Shown here: positions 29,100 to 37,675 of the stretch, piece by piece | Layout: each line of letters opens with the position of its first letter | Numbering within the stretch: position 1 is the first letter of the stretch | Source: Anaerobacillus arseniciselenatis | Lineage (GTDB): Bacteria; Bacillota; Bacilli; Bacillales; Anaerobacillaceae | Length of the DNA: 37,824 nucleotides | NCBI RefSeq assembly: GCF_001865995.1 | Contig: NZ_MLQQ01000027.1 | Location: 1-37,824 of the forward strand | Reading direction: 5' to 3' | Position numbers and translations under genes: made by a program | Notes under the pieces: generated by a model | What the model was told of the DNA's origin: nothing | The model's database searches: none | Seen by the model: the letters and a program-made list of their open reading frames with translations, nothing else

Positions 29100-30663
29100 C
29101 TCCTAGAATTTTGAGGTAACCATCTAATTCTCTCAACACTGCTTTTTCTTTCCAATGACTGGAGGCATGTTCATTTATGAAAGTAATGTCAGATGGTATT
29201 GAGCTTTCATACCCTTGAATTCTAGCTAAATGGCTCACGACGTCATAAAAATCATTCGCACTCCATAATTTCTGCTTAATACAAACATCCAAGGCTGATT
29301 GAATAAATGGTTGGAAATCCTTCACTGCCCGTTGAAGAATCTGTAGTTGATCCCGCATGTACCTTGGATAACGCTCTAAAATTTATTCTAAAAAAACATG
29401 AATCTTTTCCTTGTCTTCAAATGGCATCTTTACTGTTTCTATGAAGGCTTTAATTCCTGTGGAACGATCCCTGGAATGATCTCTATTTTTTATTAACTGC
29501 CCTTTCCCCCTCGAAAGAGGATGAATAGCTAACGTAACACCGCCAGGTGTCTTTTCAATAATAAGCTCGTCCCGCTCCGTTCGAACATAAACTGTGTTAT
29601 CACCTTGAGGTTTATGAGTTCCTAATGGAACAGAATAGCGATTAGATTGATACTTAATGATATTGTCCTTATGCACAGTTCTTGTTATACTTAATCCATG
29701 GTTACTCTCGAAAGAGAGTAGGGAAGAGACTTTTCGTAAGTGTGGCTTTTCGAGGGCAAATACTTCGACAGGTCTCTTTTTTGTTGTATTGTGGACTTGA
29801 TAATTCCCCTTCCTTTCTAACCAAGCTAAGCATTGCTCGTTCCATGTTTCTATTTGATGAAACACTCGATTCTTTGCAAAGTTCCTTTTAATAAACTTAA
29901 CCACATTTTCTACTTTTCCCTTTGATTCTGGATCTGCTGCTCTACATAAATAGATTCGAAATCCTCTCTGCTGTCTGTATGATTGAAATTCCTCCGTATA
30001 TATAATATCTCCGCCATTTTCACTAACAGTCATTAATTTATCCTGATCATATACGATCTCCTCTGTTATTCCACCGTAATAGTCAAACGCATTTTCATGA
30101 GAACGTAAAACATCACGGGTAGTAAAAGGACGATCCTGCCACTCTGCATATTTAAAACGTGAGTGGGAGAGTACAAAAGCAATGACATATATTTTTATCA
30201 CCTTCCCCTCATAAGTCTTTATTCGCATTTCTCCAAAGTCTACTTGTATTTGTTTTCCTTTTGGTAGTTCTTCAACAGCTTCATAACTACGGAAGTTGAC
30301 AGTTTTAGGAATATGGTACTTTTCCCGTAGCTCTCTTACATAAGTTCGAACAGTACTTTCACCAATGTCTTTAAATGAGCACCGTTCTTCTAGCCAATCG
30401 GAAATTTGAGAAGCTGATAAATCCGGATGCTCCTTTAGCCATCCTAAGATTTGATCCTGGTAAGGATCTAGTTTCCGTTTTCTTGTTTTCAAATCATCCA
30501 CCCACTCATAAGCATCTTTTAGATCCATCTCTAGATAGGCATATACTGTATTTCTCGAAAGACTGCATTTCCTTGCAATTGCAGAGACGTTAAACCCCTG
30601 CTTTTTCAATTGATAAACTTCCACAATCAATTCTATTTTCAGCACCTTCCCGACCCCCAACAT
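29092..30663 (-). pseudogene. istA: IS21 IstA-like transposase with one in-frame stop
   Basis: The frame runs about 523 codons and is broken only by a TAA at 29383-29385 (EKIHVFLE, stop, ILERYPRYMRDQ). Upstream of it are the helix-turn-helix (NVSAIARKCSLSRNTVYAYL) and the DDE residues in QVDFGEMRIK, YDQDKL and PESKGKVENVVKFIKR. Downstream is the normal C-terminal region (CIKQKLWSANDFYDVVSHLA). One base change in the TAA codon would restore a full protein. Unless the stop is read through, IstA is truncated after 426 residues and the element is probably not autonomous. The true start may be the GTG seven codons in (VLKIELIVEV). Confidence 0.85.
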
Positions 30664-31171
30664 ACAGTTAATTTTATACTTTCTAAGTTTAACTGAAAGG
30701 AGGAATTTTGGAGCAGAAAGTGTTCAATTCTATCGAGCGAAAACTGTTAACTTTAGTTTAGCAGTTACATGAACTAGATAACGATTGGAATGGGGAAGGA
30801 AAAGATTTGGAAAGACGCTACTGCAAGAGTGGAGGTATTAAATTTAAAAATAAATTTTTCTTTAAAAGTCAATCGCTTTTTAGATTAACTAAAAAAGAGC
30901 ACGGATGCGTAAAAGGCAAATAAACAATAAAAGTATCCTTCCCCTTATTCGTCGACCAAACGCACAGGGTAGGTTACTTTTATTGACTCAAAGCGACATA
31001 GAGAAAGATCTATTTTGTCACATTTGTTTAAATTCCCCAATCTCACAGATACTATTTTTCATTTTTCTCCAAGTTTTTTTACAATGATTGCAGATTTACT
31101 ATAACGCTTCAGCCCTTAAAGATTTAGTTGGCGAGAAATGGATTTACCCCTAATCTGCTCGCCGTTAATTG

Positions 31172-31483
31172 TTTGGCGGTTTAGAATTCGTACATTTCTT
31201 AAACCATTTATCGAGGTAAAGGATACAAAGCAGAGGTCCCCCAGGGAAGCGATGACTATGGCGCAGATCTAATTCTTTCTCGTAAAAGAAAAAAGACGGT
31301 CGTACAAGCTAAATGCTATAGTTCAAATATTGGCGATTCCGCCATTCAATAAGTAGTCGTAGCTATTGCGATTCCTTATTATCGCGCCAAAACGCAATAG
31401 TTGTAACAAACCAATATTATACGATGCAAGCAAAGAAACTAGCGGAGGTTAAACGCGTACAACTGATCGATCCAAAATTATAA
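31172..31483 (+). pseudogene. Decayed Mrr-like restriction endonuclease
   Basis: Reading across frames gives a recognisable Mrr-type nuclease: GLEFVHFLNHL, then GKGYKAEVPQGSDDYGADLI with the catalytic Asp, VVQAKCYSSNIGDSAIQ with the QxK-like motif, a stop and frame change, then AIVVTNQYYTMQAKKLAEV, VQLIDPKL and a stop. At least two frameshifts and several stops are present. It is a dead copy of a type IV restriction enzyme. It lies near the intact GmrSD-type gene. Confidence 0.7.
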
Positions 31484-31619
31484 CGAGGTTTTTAAATGAG
31501 TAGTCCAAAAATAAATAAAAATCTGTCCGTTAATACTCACCCCATCCTTTCTTGCGAAATTATCTGATATAATTAATACAATACAATAAAAAACATTAAT
31601 AAGTAGGGGATGATGTTAT

Positions 31620-31793
31620 TTGCGAAAAGAACAAATCAAGGCAAAACCTTTTTTATCTGTCGAAGATTTTCTAATAAACTTAGAAGCACAAGGCGTAGTG
31701 ATCGTTCCTGCCACAACTGCCGTTCAACAATATAGCGGAATGTTCGGCATAAAAAGAAAGAAGCGATCTTCAAAAACTGTTAGCTCACGATAG
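31620..31793 (+). CDS. Small unknown protein (TTG start)
   Basis: This 57-codon frame starts with TTG after AGGGGATGATG. It begins MRKEQIKAKPFLSVEDFLIN, with a middle segment VVIVPATTAVQQYSGMFGIK and a basic tail. No domain was recognised. It is followed with no gap by another TTG frame. The surrounding DNA is decayed, so it may be a remnant. Confidence 0.4.
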   Translation: MRKEQIKAKPFLSVEDFLINLEAQGVVIVPATTAVQQYSGMFGIKRKKRSSKTVSSR

Positions 31794-31964
31794 TTGACAT
31801 ACCTTTATTTTACTATCCTTTTACTGCTGCTCAATACTGAAAACGAAAGTGTCACTTCTTCTGTTCCAGTAACGACTATCTTAACCTATGGCAGTTTAGT
31901 TAAACTATTTCCCCAAGAAACCTACCCTACCACAGAAAAATCAGACAAGAACAGAATTCCATAA
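31794..31964 (+). pseudogene. Possible decayed gene following the 57-codon frame
   Basis: A TTG frame begins right after the previous stop (MTYLYFTILLLLLNTENE) and is stopped at 31962-31964. A protein-like continuation appears in another frame (PATNINAMKKNIEIPIPLET), suggesting a frameshifted gene. It was not recognised. Confidence 0.3.
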
Positions 31965-32131
31965 ACCAGTACCTGCCACTAATATAAATGCAATGAAAAA
32001 AAATATTGAAATTCCCATTCCATTAGAGACCTACGCAAAAGTCCCCCTTTTTTACTATCTCACGTCGTTAACGCAATAAGAACCGAGCTTCTATTAGCTG
32101 GTTTACTTGAATAAAATTGAACCTTTAAATC

Positions 32132-32439
32132 CATGCCTTTTGCTTGCTAATAGCTTGGTACTCGGTAGGAGAAGATCTTTATAGTCGTAATGATTTAAGA
32201 GAAAAATTCTTACCCAACCAAATTGACCTTCAAATGCTTTCAGACGAGCAACAAAGGCAATTGAAAGAACAAAATTGATGCTGGTGATGGCGTTTTAGAA
32301 AACTTCCGCAACGTTACTTATAACAATGAAATTATTCAACGTAATCTAGTTAAAGATGTAAGAGACACGAAAGGCATAGGAAACCTATTACATAAGATTT
32401 TCAGTTCATTCCCTATTGTTTTTAGTACACAAAATTAGT
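32132..32439 (+). pseudogene. Frameshifted remnant of an unknown gene
   Basis: Two frames join with one frameshift to give a good protein-like stretch: GEDLYSRNDLREKFLPNQID, MLSDEQQRQLKEQ, then DAGDGVLENFRNVTYNNEII, QRNLVKDVRDTKGIGNL. No start is visible, and the family was not recognised. This is part of a decayed region running from 30770 to about 32570. Confidence 0.45.
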
Positions 32440-32573
32440 ACACAAAACATCCATGAGCGCTCGCTCTCAACCCAGGAATGAAAATAAGTTTTCTTTACCA
32501 TAATGTAGATACCACAAACAATGAGTATATGACGTAGCTTTTAATGGTGGTCTGACCCTGTACACAAAACTGT

Positions 32574-32662
32574 TGGAGTGAATTTGGTGCACAACCCATT
32601 GTTAGCTCTTTCTACGAAAGGTGACTACGAACAGAAAAATGTTTAATTTCAAATTCACTCCA
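32574..32662 (+). ncRNA. Candidate bridge RNA hairpin of IS110 element 2
   Basis: Perfect 13-nt arms, TGGAGTGAATTTG (32574-32586) and CAAATTCACTCCA (32650-32662), enclose about 63 nt directly upstream of the IS110-type transposase. In IS110 elements the left end encodes a structured guide RNA, so this stem is a good candidate for part of it or for a terminal structure. Confidence 0.45.
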
Positions 32663-32700
32663 TTGTTTGTGGAATATTTCATTAAGGATGGTTAAGAGGA

Positions 32701-33840
32701 TTGGAGACATTATTTAAACGTTGTGCTGGTTTGGATGTTCATTCCCAGTCGATTGTTGTTTGTACTCTTTTAGAAGATGATAGTGGTCAACTATCAAAAG
32801 AGGTTGAAACTTTCCCTACGTTAACCAAAGATTTATTTAGGTTACTCAAATGGTTAGAGGAAAGAGAAGTAACCCATATCGCAATGGAAAGTACAGGAAT
32901 CTACTGGAAACCAGTCTACAATATTTTAGAGGACTATTTCGATATTACACTTGCTAATGCCCAACGAATTAAAAATGTTCCTGGTCGAAAAACGGATGTT
33001 TCTGATGCAGAGTGGATAGCTAAGTTACTTCGTCACGGGTTAGTCGAAAAAAGCTTTGTTCCCCCAGAAGATATTCGGGTGCTGCGCGATTTAACTCGTC
33101 TTCGGAAGAAGTGGGTTGGACAAATGACTTCGGAAAAAAATCGTATCCAAAAAGTGTTGGAGGCTTCAAATATTAAATTAAGTACGATCATTTCCGATGT
33201 GTTCGGCGCTTCAGGAAGAAGGTTATTAGAAAAGTTAATCTCTGAAGGATATGTGGATGAAACTGAGGTAGAAAAACGAATTCATGGTCGAATGGCTCAC
33301 AAAAAGAAACAAATCACAGATTCATTATTTGGTACTCTTACTGAACATCAAATTTTCCTTATTAAGCAATCTTGGCTACACATTACTTATTTAGAAGAAC
33401 TCATTTCTGATATTGAAAAGAGGATTGACCAACTTTTAGAAGAGTATCAAACAGAAGTTGAGTTACTCATGACCATGCCTGGAATTAAAAAAGAGACAGC
33501 TTCTGTTATTATTGCTGAAATAGGAGCTGATATGGCGCAATTTCCAACCTCTAAACATCTTGCTTCATGGGCAGGATTATCACCAGGAAATCATGAGAGT
33601 GCTGGAAAAAGGAAAAGCACGCGGAGTACCAAAGGAAATCCACATATCAAATCGGCATTATGTGAAGCCGCATGGGCAGTATCAAGGAGTCGAAACAAAA
33701 GGTTATCTATCAAGTATTGGTCTTTAGCGTCACGTAGGGGAAAGAAAAAAGCACTCGTTGCCATTGGACATCGAATGCTCACCATTGTCTATCACATGCT
33801 GCTTAACAAAGAACCCTACCACGAGTTACCCGCAAATTAG
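32701..33840 (+). CDS. IS110-family transposase (element 2)
   Basis: This 379-residue protein has a TTG start after AAGGATGGTTAAGAGGA. The DEDD domain shows GLDVHSQ, AMESTGIYWKP and GRKTDVSDAEWIAKLLRHG. The C-terminal Tnp_20 domain shows MTMPGIKKET and ASWAGLSPGNHESAGKRKST. It appears intact. It is clearly a different element from the one at 23882-25105, because sequence and length differ. Confidence 0.92.
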   Translation: METLFKRCAGLDVHSQSIVVCTLLEDDSGQLSKEVETFPTLTKDLFRLLKWLEEREVTHIAMESTGIYWKPVYNILEDYFDITLANAQRIKNVPGRKTDVSDAEWIAKLLRHGLVEKSFVPPEDIRVLRDLTRLRKKWVGQMTSEKNRIQKVLEASNIKLSTIISDVFGASGRRLLEKLISEGYVDETEVEKRIHGRMAHKKKQITDSLFGTLTEHQIFLIKQSWLHITYLEELISDIEKRIDQLLEEYQTEVELLMTMPGIKKETASVIIAEIGADMAQFPTSKHLASWAGLSPGNHESAGKRKSTRSTKGNPHIKSALCEAAWAVSRSRNKRLSIKYWSLASRRGKKKALVAIGHRMLTIVYHMLLNKEPYHELPAN

Positions 33841-34123
33841 CAGTATAGACAAGTAATAGAAAAGTTATGCGAGAAACCAAAAATTTTGGTAGCTCTGCTT
33901 TCCTATTGCCTTATTTAAAGTATTAATAGCATTAACAGTTTATGAGGTGCATAAACCAAGAATTTATTTTCACAGAAAAAGGCGTACCAAAAACACAAGG
34001 AATATTCCTCGAAATTTAGATACGCCTATATGTTCGTTTAATATATTTGACACACTTAAATTGTGTGAACAAAACTTTTTAAAAGATCAACTAAAACTAT
34101 CACTTGATAGTAACCATGCCTAA

Positions 34124-34163
34124 CTTCTTTCTGCTCAATAAAAATTATTGGGAAAGTACAAAG
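34124..34163 (+). repeat. Hairpin repeat copy 1
   Basis: CTTCTTTCTGCTCA is followed by a stem CTCAATAA with TTATTGGG and then AAAGTACAAAGG. The conserved flanks match the copy at 34259-34297, but the stem interior differs and remains paired. Confidence 0.6.
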
Positions 34164-34258
34164 GCGCTTAACCATCACAACTAGCGGATGTTTATTAAAC
34201 AGTGACCGTTTCATCATTATGAAGATTTATAGCGGTGTTTCCATTGCTGCAAAACCAG

Positions 34259-34297
34259 CTTCTTTCTGCTCACTTTTGACAGTGGGAAAGTACAAGG
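34259..34297 (+). repeat. Hairpin repeat copy 2
   Basis: CTTCTTTCTGCTCA is followed by a stem CTCAC with GTGGG and then AAAGTACAAGG. Compared with copy 1 the paired bases have changed on both sides, which supports an RNA or single-stranded DNA structure. Confidence 0.6.
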
Positions 34298-34608
34298 TAA
34301 AAAAGAAAAGGATAATAGAATATAAGTCTATTATAAACTTATTTACTATAAGCTTTCAAGGTCGATCCATTAAAATTGTTGATATCTTCTTACAATAAAA
34401 ACATCTGAATTCAACGAATTATCAATATATTTATGCCTTTGTATAAGAATTTGAGGAAAATTAAGTTTTCTTATAATATATTACCACTTAGTAGATGTTA
34501 GATAGTTTTACTATATTTGTTAAAAGATAACAACTTACATATTGTTAATAACAACGAAATTAGTTTTAGTTGATATTTAATGCAACTAAAAGGTAATTAA
34601 GGGGGAGA

Positions 34609-34665
34609 ATGTTGTCTACCACTGCATTAATTAATAAAAAAATTCAAGAAAAAAAGGGAGAGTGA
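34609..34665 (+). CDS. Tiny leader frame before the bacteriocin-like gene
   Basis: GGGGGAGA is followed by an 18-codon frame (MLSTTALINKKIQEKKGE). Its stop lies at the ribosome binding site of the next gene, 4 nt before that ATG. It may be a leader peptide that couples translation, or chance. Confidence 0.3.
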   Translation: MLSTTALINKKIQEKKGE

Positions 34666-34669
34666 TAGA

Positions 34670-35518
34670 ATGAGAAAGTATATTTCTACTTTAATTTGTT
34701 TTACATTATTATTCGCATTTGTGATTTACCCTTTCAATACAGCTGAAGCTTCAAAAAAGGAAAGTGAAAATGTAATTAATAGTGAATATCCTGTTTTTGA
34801 TTTTGAAAATGGTGACGAAATAGGAATAACTTATATTACTTTGAAAGTGAAAACTGACAAAGTAAAAAAGGGTGAACATAAAGGAAAAACAATCTTTACG
34901 ATAACTAACGAAACTATAACAACTTATTTTGATGGGACAGAATCGGTAATTAGAGAAACAGTGGATGAAATTATACAATTGAATAATGATGAGGCTCTAG
35001 TAAACGATGAGCTAGTGGATCTTAATGCACCAATCGCAACTATTGAACAAATGAATATGCCATCGATAATGGGCGGTGTCTCTTACCTTACTAGTTACTC
35101 TGACAATTCTGTTAATAAACTAACGACTATGACATCATATGAAAGAGTAAAGAGTTTTTGGAGCGAAGAAATTTGTATATTTTTAGATCCAGGTTGCGGT
35201 GGAGGAAGCAAGTTATCCAAAAATGCATACACTAGCGGTTGGCAGAGCAATAATATTAAATGGTTTAAATCATACGCTGACCAAGTAGCATCGGCAAGAT
35301 CAACAATTAACTATAATGTACCATTACTAATGGCTGCGTTAGGATTAACTGTTTTAACATTAGGTAGTGTTTTAGGGGCTCTCGGTAGCGGTATAGCTGC
35401 TGCTTCATTCGCTGCAAATATTTATGGGGCTTATCAAGATGGCAGTAGTGCAGTTAGTAACGCTTACACAACACTAAAGGATGATATAGTGAATGAGGGT
35501 TCAACTTCACCTCGTTAA
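34670..35518 (+). CDS. Secreted bacteriocin-like protein
   Basis: This 282-residue protein has a signal peptide (MRKYISTLICFTLLFAFVIY, likely cut after the EAS region). The middle is beta-rich and polar. A CxxxxxxGCGGG segment (ICIFLDPGCGGGSK) is followed by a C-terminal hydrophobic Gly/Ala-rich stretch (LGLTVLTLGSVLGALGSGIA, then AASFAANIYGAYQ). A secreted protein with a late membrane-active glycine-rich segment resembles large bacteriocins or pore-forming toxins of Gram-positives. Two small membrane-protein genes adjoin it, one of which could give immunity. GGGAGAGTGATAG precedes the ATG. No exact family was recognised. Confidence 0.6.
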   Translation: MRKYISTLICFTLLFAFVIYPFNTAEASKKESENVINSEYPVFDFENGDEIGITYITLKVKTDKVKKGEHKGKTIFTITNETITTYFDGTESVIRETVDEIIQLNNDEALVNDELVDLNAPIATIEQMNMPSIMGGVSYLTSYSDNSVNKLTTMTSYERVKSFWSEEICIFLDPGCGGGSKLSKNAYTSGWQSNNIKWFKSYADQVASARSTINYNVPLLMAALGLTVLTLGSVLGALGSGIAAASFAANIYGAYQDGSSAVSNAYTTLKDDIVNEGSTSPR

Positions 35519-35566
35519 ATGCTATAATTTATGAACGAATTACACATTAAGAAGGGTATGGATTAC

Positions 35567-35728
35567 ATGGATCTATTCTTATTTATACTTAAAAATTTAT
35601 TTTCTTTCGTATTCCCTTTAATTTTTATCTATGTAATGTTAAAAGAAAGTTATAAAGGGAAAAGAACTCCTTTCTATATTCTACTTGTAATTTGGTTCTT
35701 TCATTTGTATGGAATGTATATTAGATAA
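35567..35728 (+). CDS. Small membrane protein, possible immunity protein
   Basis: This 53-residue protein starts MDLFLFILKNLFSFVFPLIF, with two short hydrophobic segments separated by a basic loop (KESYKGKRTP). GAAGGG lies 10 nt before the chosen ATG; an ATG 9 nt earlier is too close. It follows the bacteriocin-like gene by 48 nt in the same direction. Small hydrophobic basic proteins beside bacteriocin genes are often immunity proteins; here that is inference. Confidence 0.55.
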   Translation: MDLFLFILKNLFSFVFPLIFIYVMLKESYKGKRTPFYILLVIWFFHLYGMYIR

Positions 35729-35828
35729 TTTGAGAAATTTAAAATGGGATGCGACATAATTAGTTCGCTTCCTTTATTACTTTAAATGTCAATTATCTCT
35801 TTTAATAATCAAATTTGTATTTAACTAG

Positions 35829-35872
35829 AAAAACCTTCCTTTTCAACGTAAATAACGAAGAAAAGAAGGTTT
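35829..35872. terminator. Bidirectional terminator
   Basis: AACCTTC-type arms (AAACCTTCCTTTTC on the plus strand with GAAAAGAAGGTTT) flank a 15-nt loop between convergent genes. The minus-strand version ends in TTTTTC. Confidence 0.65.
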
Positions 35873-35879
35873 ATAAATA

Positions 35880-36422
35880 TTATAGATTATTAAAAACGTT
35901 TACTATCATTACACCCATGAAAAAATTATACGCTAATATAAATATAATGGACATTATAAACCATTTATCCTTTACTTTCTCAACTCTTGATGACAGGATT
36001 GTTTCAATAAATAATAAAGAAGGAACAACCAGCCCTATTCCTATTAATGTCCATAATTCAAGTGTGTTTAAAAAATGTTCCTCAATCTTTGAGATTGCAA
36101 TTAAAATAGTGTACGGAATTAATGTCGCAGCTACAACAGCTCTTATTAATTTTAACACGTTTACCATATTTTTAATACTTTTTTCATTTTCTGGTGTCAT
36201 TTGATCACTTCTAATAAACTTTCCTTCATGATCAAATATTGTTACAGATTTAGAATCTTTATTTATAGCATAATAGTATGTTTCTCCGTTAGATAGGGTA
36301 AATTTACCTTTATCAATACCCCGTATAAAATTTTTGTCTAGTAGTTCACCAGTAAAATATTCAATCTTAGGTACTTGACCAACAATTTTAGTTAGGTGCT
36401 TTTCAATTAATTCTTGTTTCAT
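35880..36422 (-). CDS. Unknown three-segment membrane protein
   Basis: This 180-residue protein has a soluble N-terminal part of about 85 residues (beta-rich, YYYAINKDSKSVTIFDHEGK), then three hydrophobic segments (AVVAATLIPYTILIAI; LWTLIGIGLVVPSLLFI; WFIMSIIFILAYNFFMGVMI). GGGAGG precedes the ATG. It is convergent with the bacteriocin-like operon and could be linked to immunity or to the small genes beyond it. Not recognised. Confidence 0.65.
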   Translation of the reverse strand: MKQELIEKHLTKIVGQVPKIEYFTGELLDKNFIRGIDKGKFTLSNGETYYYAINKDSKSVTIFDHEGKFIRSDQMTPENEKSIKNMVNVLKLIRAVVAATLIPYTILIAISKIEEHFLNTLELWTLIGIGLVVPSLLFIETILSSRVEKVKDKWFIMSIIFILAYNFFMGVMIVNVFNNL

Positions 36423-36527
36423 TTTGTAATTCCTCCCTAGTTTAGTTCAACTACTTGTAAAAGTAGTTCTAATCGTTTCTTTTTCGTTAATTTCTCGTTA
36501 CTACTTATTAATGATTTTGGTCTTAAA

Positions 36528-36653
36528 TCAACTAGAAATTTTGCTTTCTACCATTCTCATAATCCGTTCATCTACTTTAGGATAACGGGTTGGCATTTGT
36601 TTTAACATAGTTACTGTAAAACTTGTTACATATGGGTATTTTTCTTCTTTCAT
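36528..36653 (-). CDS. Small unknown protein coupled to a tiny membrane protein
   Basis: This 41-residue protein (MKEEKYPYVTSFTVTMLKQM to MVESKISS) has an ATG that overlaps the stop of the preceding 47-codon gene (ATGA). It is basic and soluble. No family was recognised. The overlap and protein-like codons support it. Confidence 0.5.
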   Translation of the reverse strand: MKEEKYPYVTSFTVTMLKQMPTRYPKVDERIMRMVESKISS

Positions 36654-36793
36654 TTTCTGTTTAGATCTTCGATTACTCTAGTTTTCAAATCAGGTATAGG
36701 TAACTCCTCAAAAATCCCTAATAATACATTTAGTATGATTACAGCCACAAGAATGTATAAGATGTGCCATGTTTTTTTACCAGCAGTTGCCAC
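36650..36793 (-). CDS. Tiny membrane protein (GTG start), intact copy
   Basis: This 47-residue protein has one membrane segment (ILYILVAVIILNVLLGIFEE) and a polar tail (LPIPDLKTRVIEDLNRK). The GTG lies about 8 nt after GAAAGTGAGTGG. The 5' part lies inside repeat copy B; copy A at 23539 carries the same segment with one A deleted, which breaks the frame. It shares its stop with the start of a 41-codon gene. Confidence 0.55.
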   Translation of the reverse strand: MATAGKKTWHILYILVAVIILNVLLGIFEELPIPDLKTRVIEDLNRK

Positions 36794-36949
36794 GAAATTT
36801 ACCACTCACTTTCAACGTGTTTACCAATAAAAGAACATCAACAGTTTTGAAGTGAAAAAGCCTAATCCTCTTATACCGTGGGTAGGCTTTCGGTTTACTC
36901 TATCGAAACAATTGTGGATTATTATTTTAGTGAATAGTATCGTTGTACT
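36734..36949 (+). repeat. Direct repeat copy B (about 216 bp)
   Basis: This is the partner of 23539-23756 in the same orientation. It contains a terminator-like hairpin and the 5' part of the tiny membrane-protein gene. Differences are scattered substitutions and small indels, so the duplication is not very recent. Confidence 0.85.
36856..36891 (-). terminator. Terminator after the peptidase gene
   Basis: On the minus strand AAAGCCTA-CC and GG-TAGGCTTT form a stem followed by TTTTC. The homologous hairpin in copy A has three more paired bases. Confidence 0.5.
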
Positions 36950-37033
36950 GTGCAACAAGCGGCACTGTTCTTTTTCATATTTCTTGTTCAACATAAGCCT
37001 TCTTTAGTGCAACAAGTTGGGATTCGCTAAAAA

Positions 37034-37675
37034 TCATTCAAGTGTCAACCATTCCTTAAAAAATGATTCATCTTCTAAATTAAAATAGTGTTTTGTAAAT
37101 CTTACGAACTCTTTAGTATCTATTTCTTTATATTGATAATAATTATAATAAGTCTTTAAGAACTTTTCTGCTTCCTTTATTCCACCTCTTTGTTCAAATA
37201 ATTTCCACAACATCGTACCCGATTTTCCATAAGTATAGGAACTCATATTTTCATCGTATTTATCTAGTGGCAAATTAACTGGAATTGATTCCAGTTGTTC
37301 TAATTGCTTGTCCATCGAATCATATGGAACCTCTTGATTTTCACTAGAAAAAAGATATAGGCTAGTTGAAAAACTTGCTAAACCTTCATCCAACCAAGCA
37401 TCGTTAAATGGGTCATTACTAATAACGCCGTAAAACCATTGATGGGATAATTCGTGAATTACCATATTTTTCAGAGCATCAGGATTCACAGGACCACTAC
37501 CGTATATGGAGCTAGCTGTAACAATACCTGGATATTCCATCCCTAATTCATCCAGAATAATGTCTAGTTGACCAAATGGATAGGGACCAATATTCTCCTC
37601 GAAATATCCCAACGCATCAGAAGCAACCTCACTAATTTCTTTATATAATTCTTCTTTCTCTTCAAATCCAAACAC
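37034..37675 (-). CDS. M1-family aminopeptidase fragment (C-terminal catalytic part)
   Basis: The readable protein has 213 residues from the GTG at 37675. It holds the M1 zinc site HELSHQW (His74, Glu75, His78) followed 18 residues later by the third ligand in DEGLA (Glu97). A GMEYPG segment (45-50) stands in the position of GAMEN. The frame is protein-like upstream to a TAG at about 37775 (YFSNGSNRWYINIYRGREGE), so the real protein begins further out and is interrupted by that stop or by a frameshift in a nearby T run. M1 enzymes are usually 450-900 residues. This is a truncated or broken gene. Confidence 0.75.
   Translation of the reverse strand: MFGFEEKEELYKEISEVASDALGYFEENIGPYPFGQLDIILDELGMEYPGIVTASSIYGSGPVNPDALKNMVIHELSHQWFYGVISNDPFNDAWLDEGLASFSTSLYLFSSENQEVPYDSMDKQLEQLESIPVNLPLDKYDENMSSYTYGKSGTMLWKLFEQRGGIKEAEKFLKTYYNYYQYKEIDTKEFVRFTKHYFNLEDESFFKEWLTLE

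Larger units (their letters stand above)
28265..30769 (-). mobile_element. IS21-family insertion sequence
   Basis: This is an element of about 2.5 kb with istA and istB. Its ends begin TGTAAC on both sides (28265 on the plus strand, 30769 on the minus strand). They carry related subterminal repeats: TTTCGCTC and TTGAACAC occur near both ends. No target duplication was seen at the chosen ends, so the exact ends are approximate. Confidence 0.8.
33841..34608. other. Non-genic stretch between IS110 element 2 and the secreted-protein gene
   Basis: No gene was found. It holds the IS110 right end (boundary not determined), a hairpin GGCGTA with TACGCC at about 33979-34026, and two copies of a hairpin-forming repeat at 34124-34163 and 34259-34297. 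The last 250 bp are very AT-rich and probably contain the promoter of the next gene. Confidence 0.5.

Noticed and set aside
28265..30769. Target-site duplication for IS21
   Set aside because: No matching bases were found on both sides of the proposed ends.
30905..31087. 60-codon plus-strand frame
   Set aside because: It has no ribosome binding site and an unconvincing composition, and lies in a decayed region.
35815..36204. 129-codon plus-strand frame
   Set aside because: It is antisense to the 180-residue membrane protein, which has GGGAGG before its start; the plus frame has no ribosome binding site.
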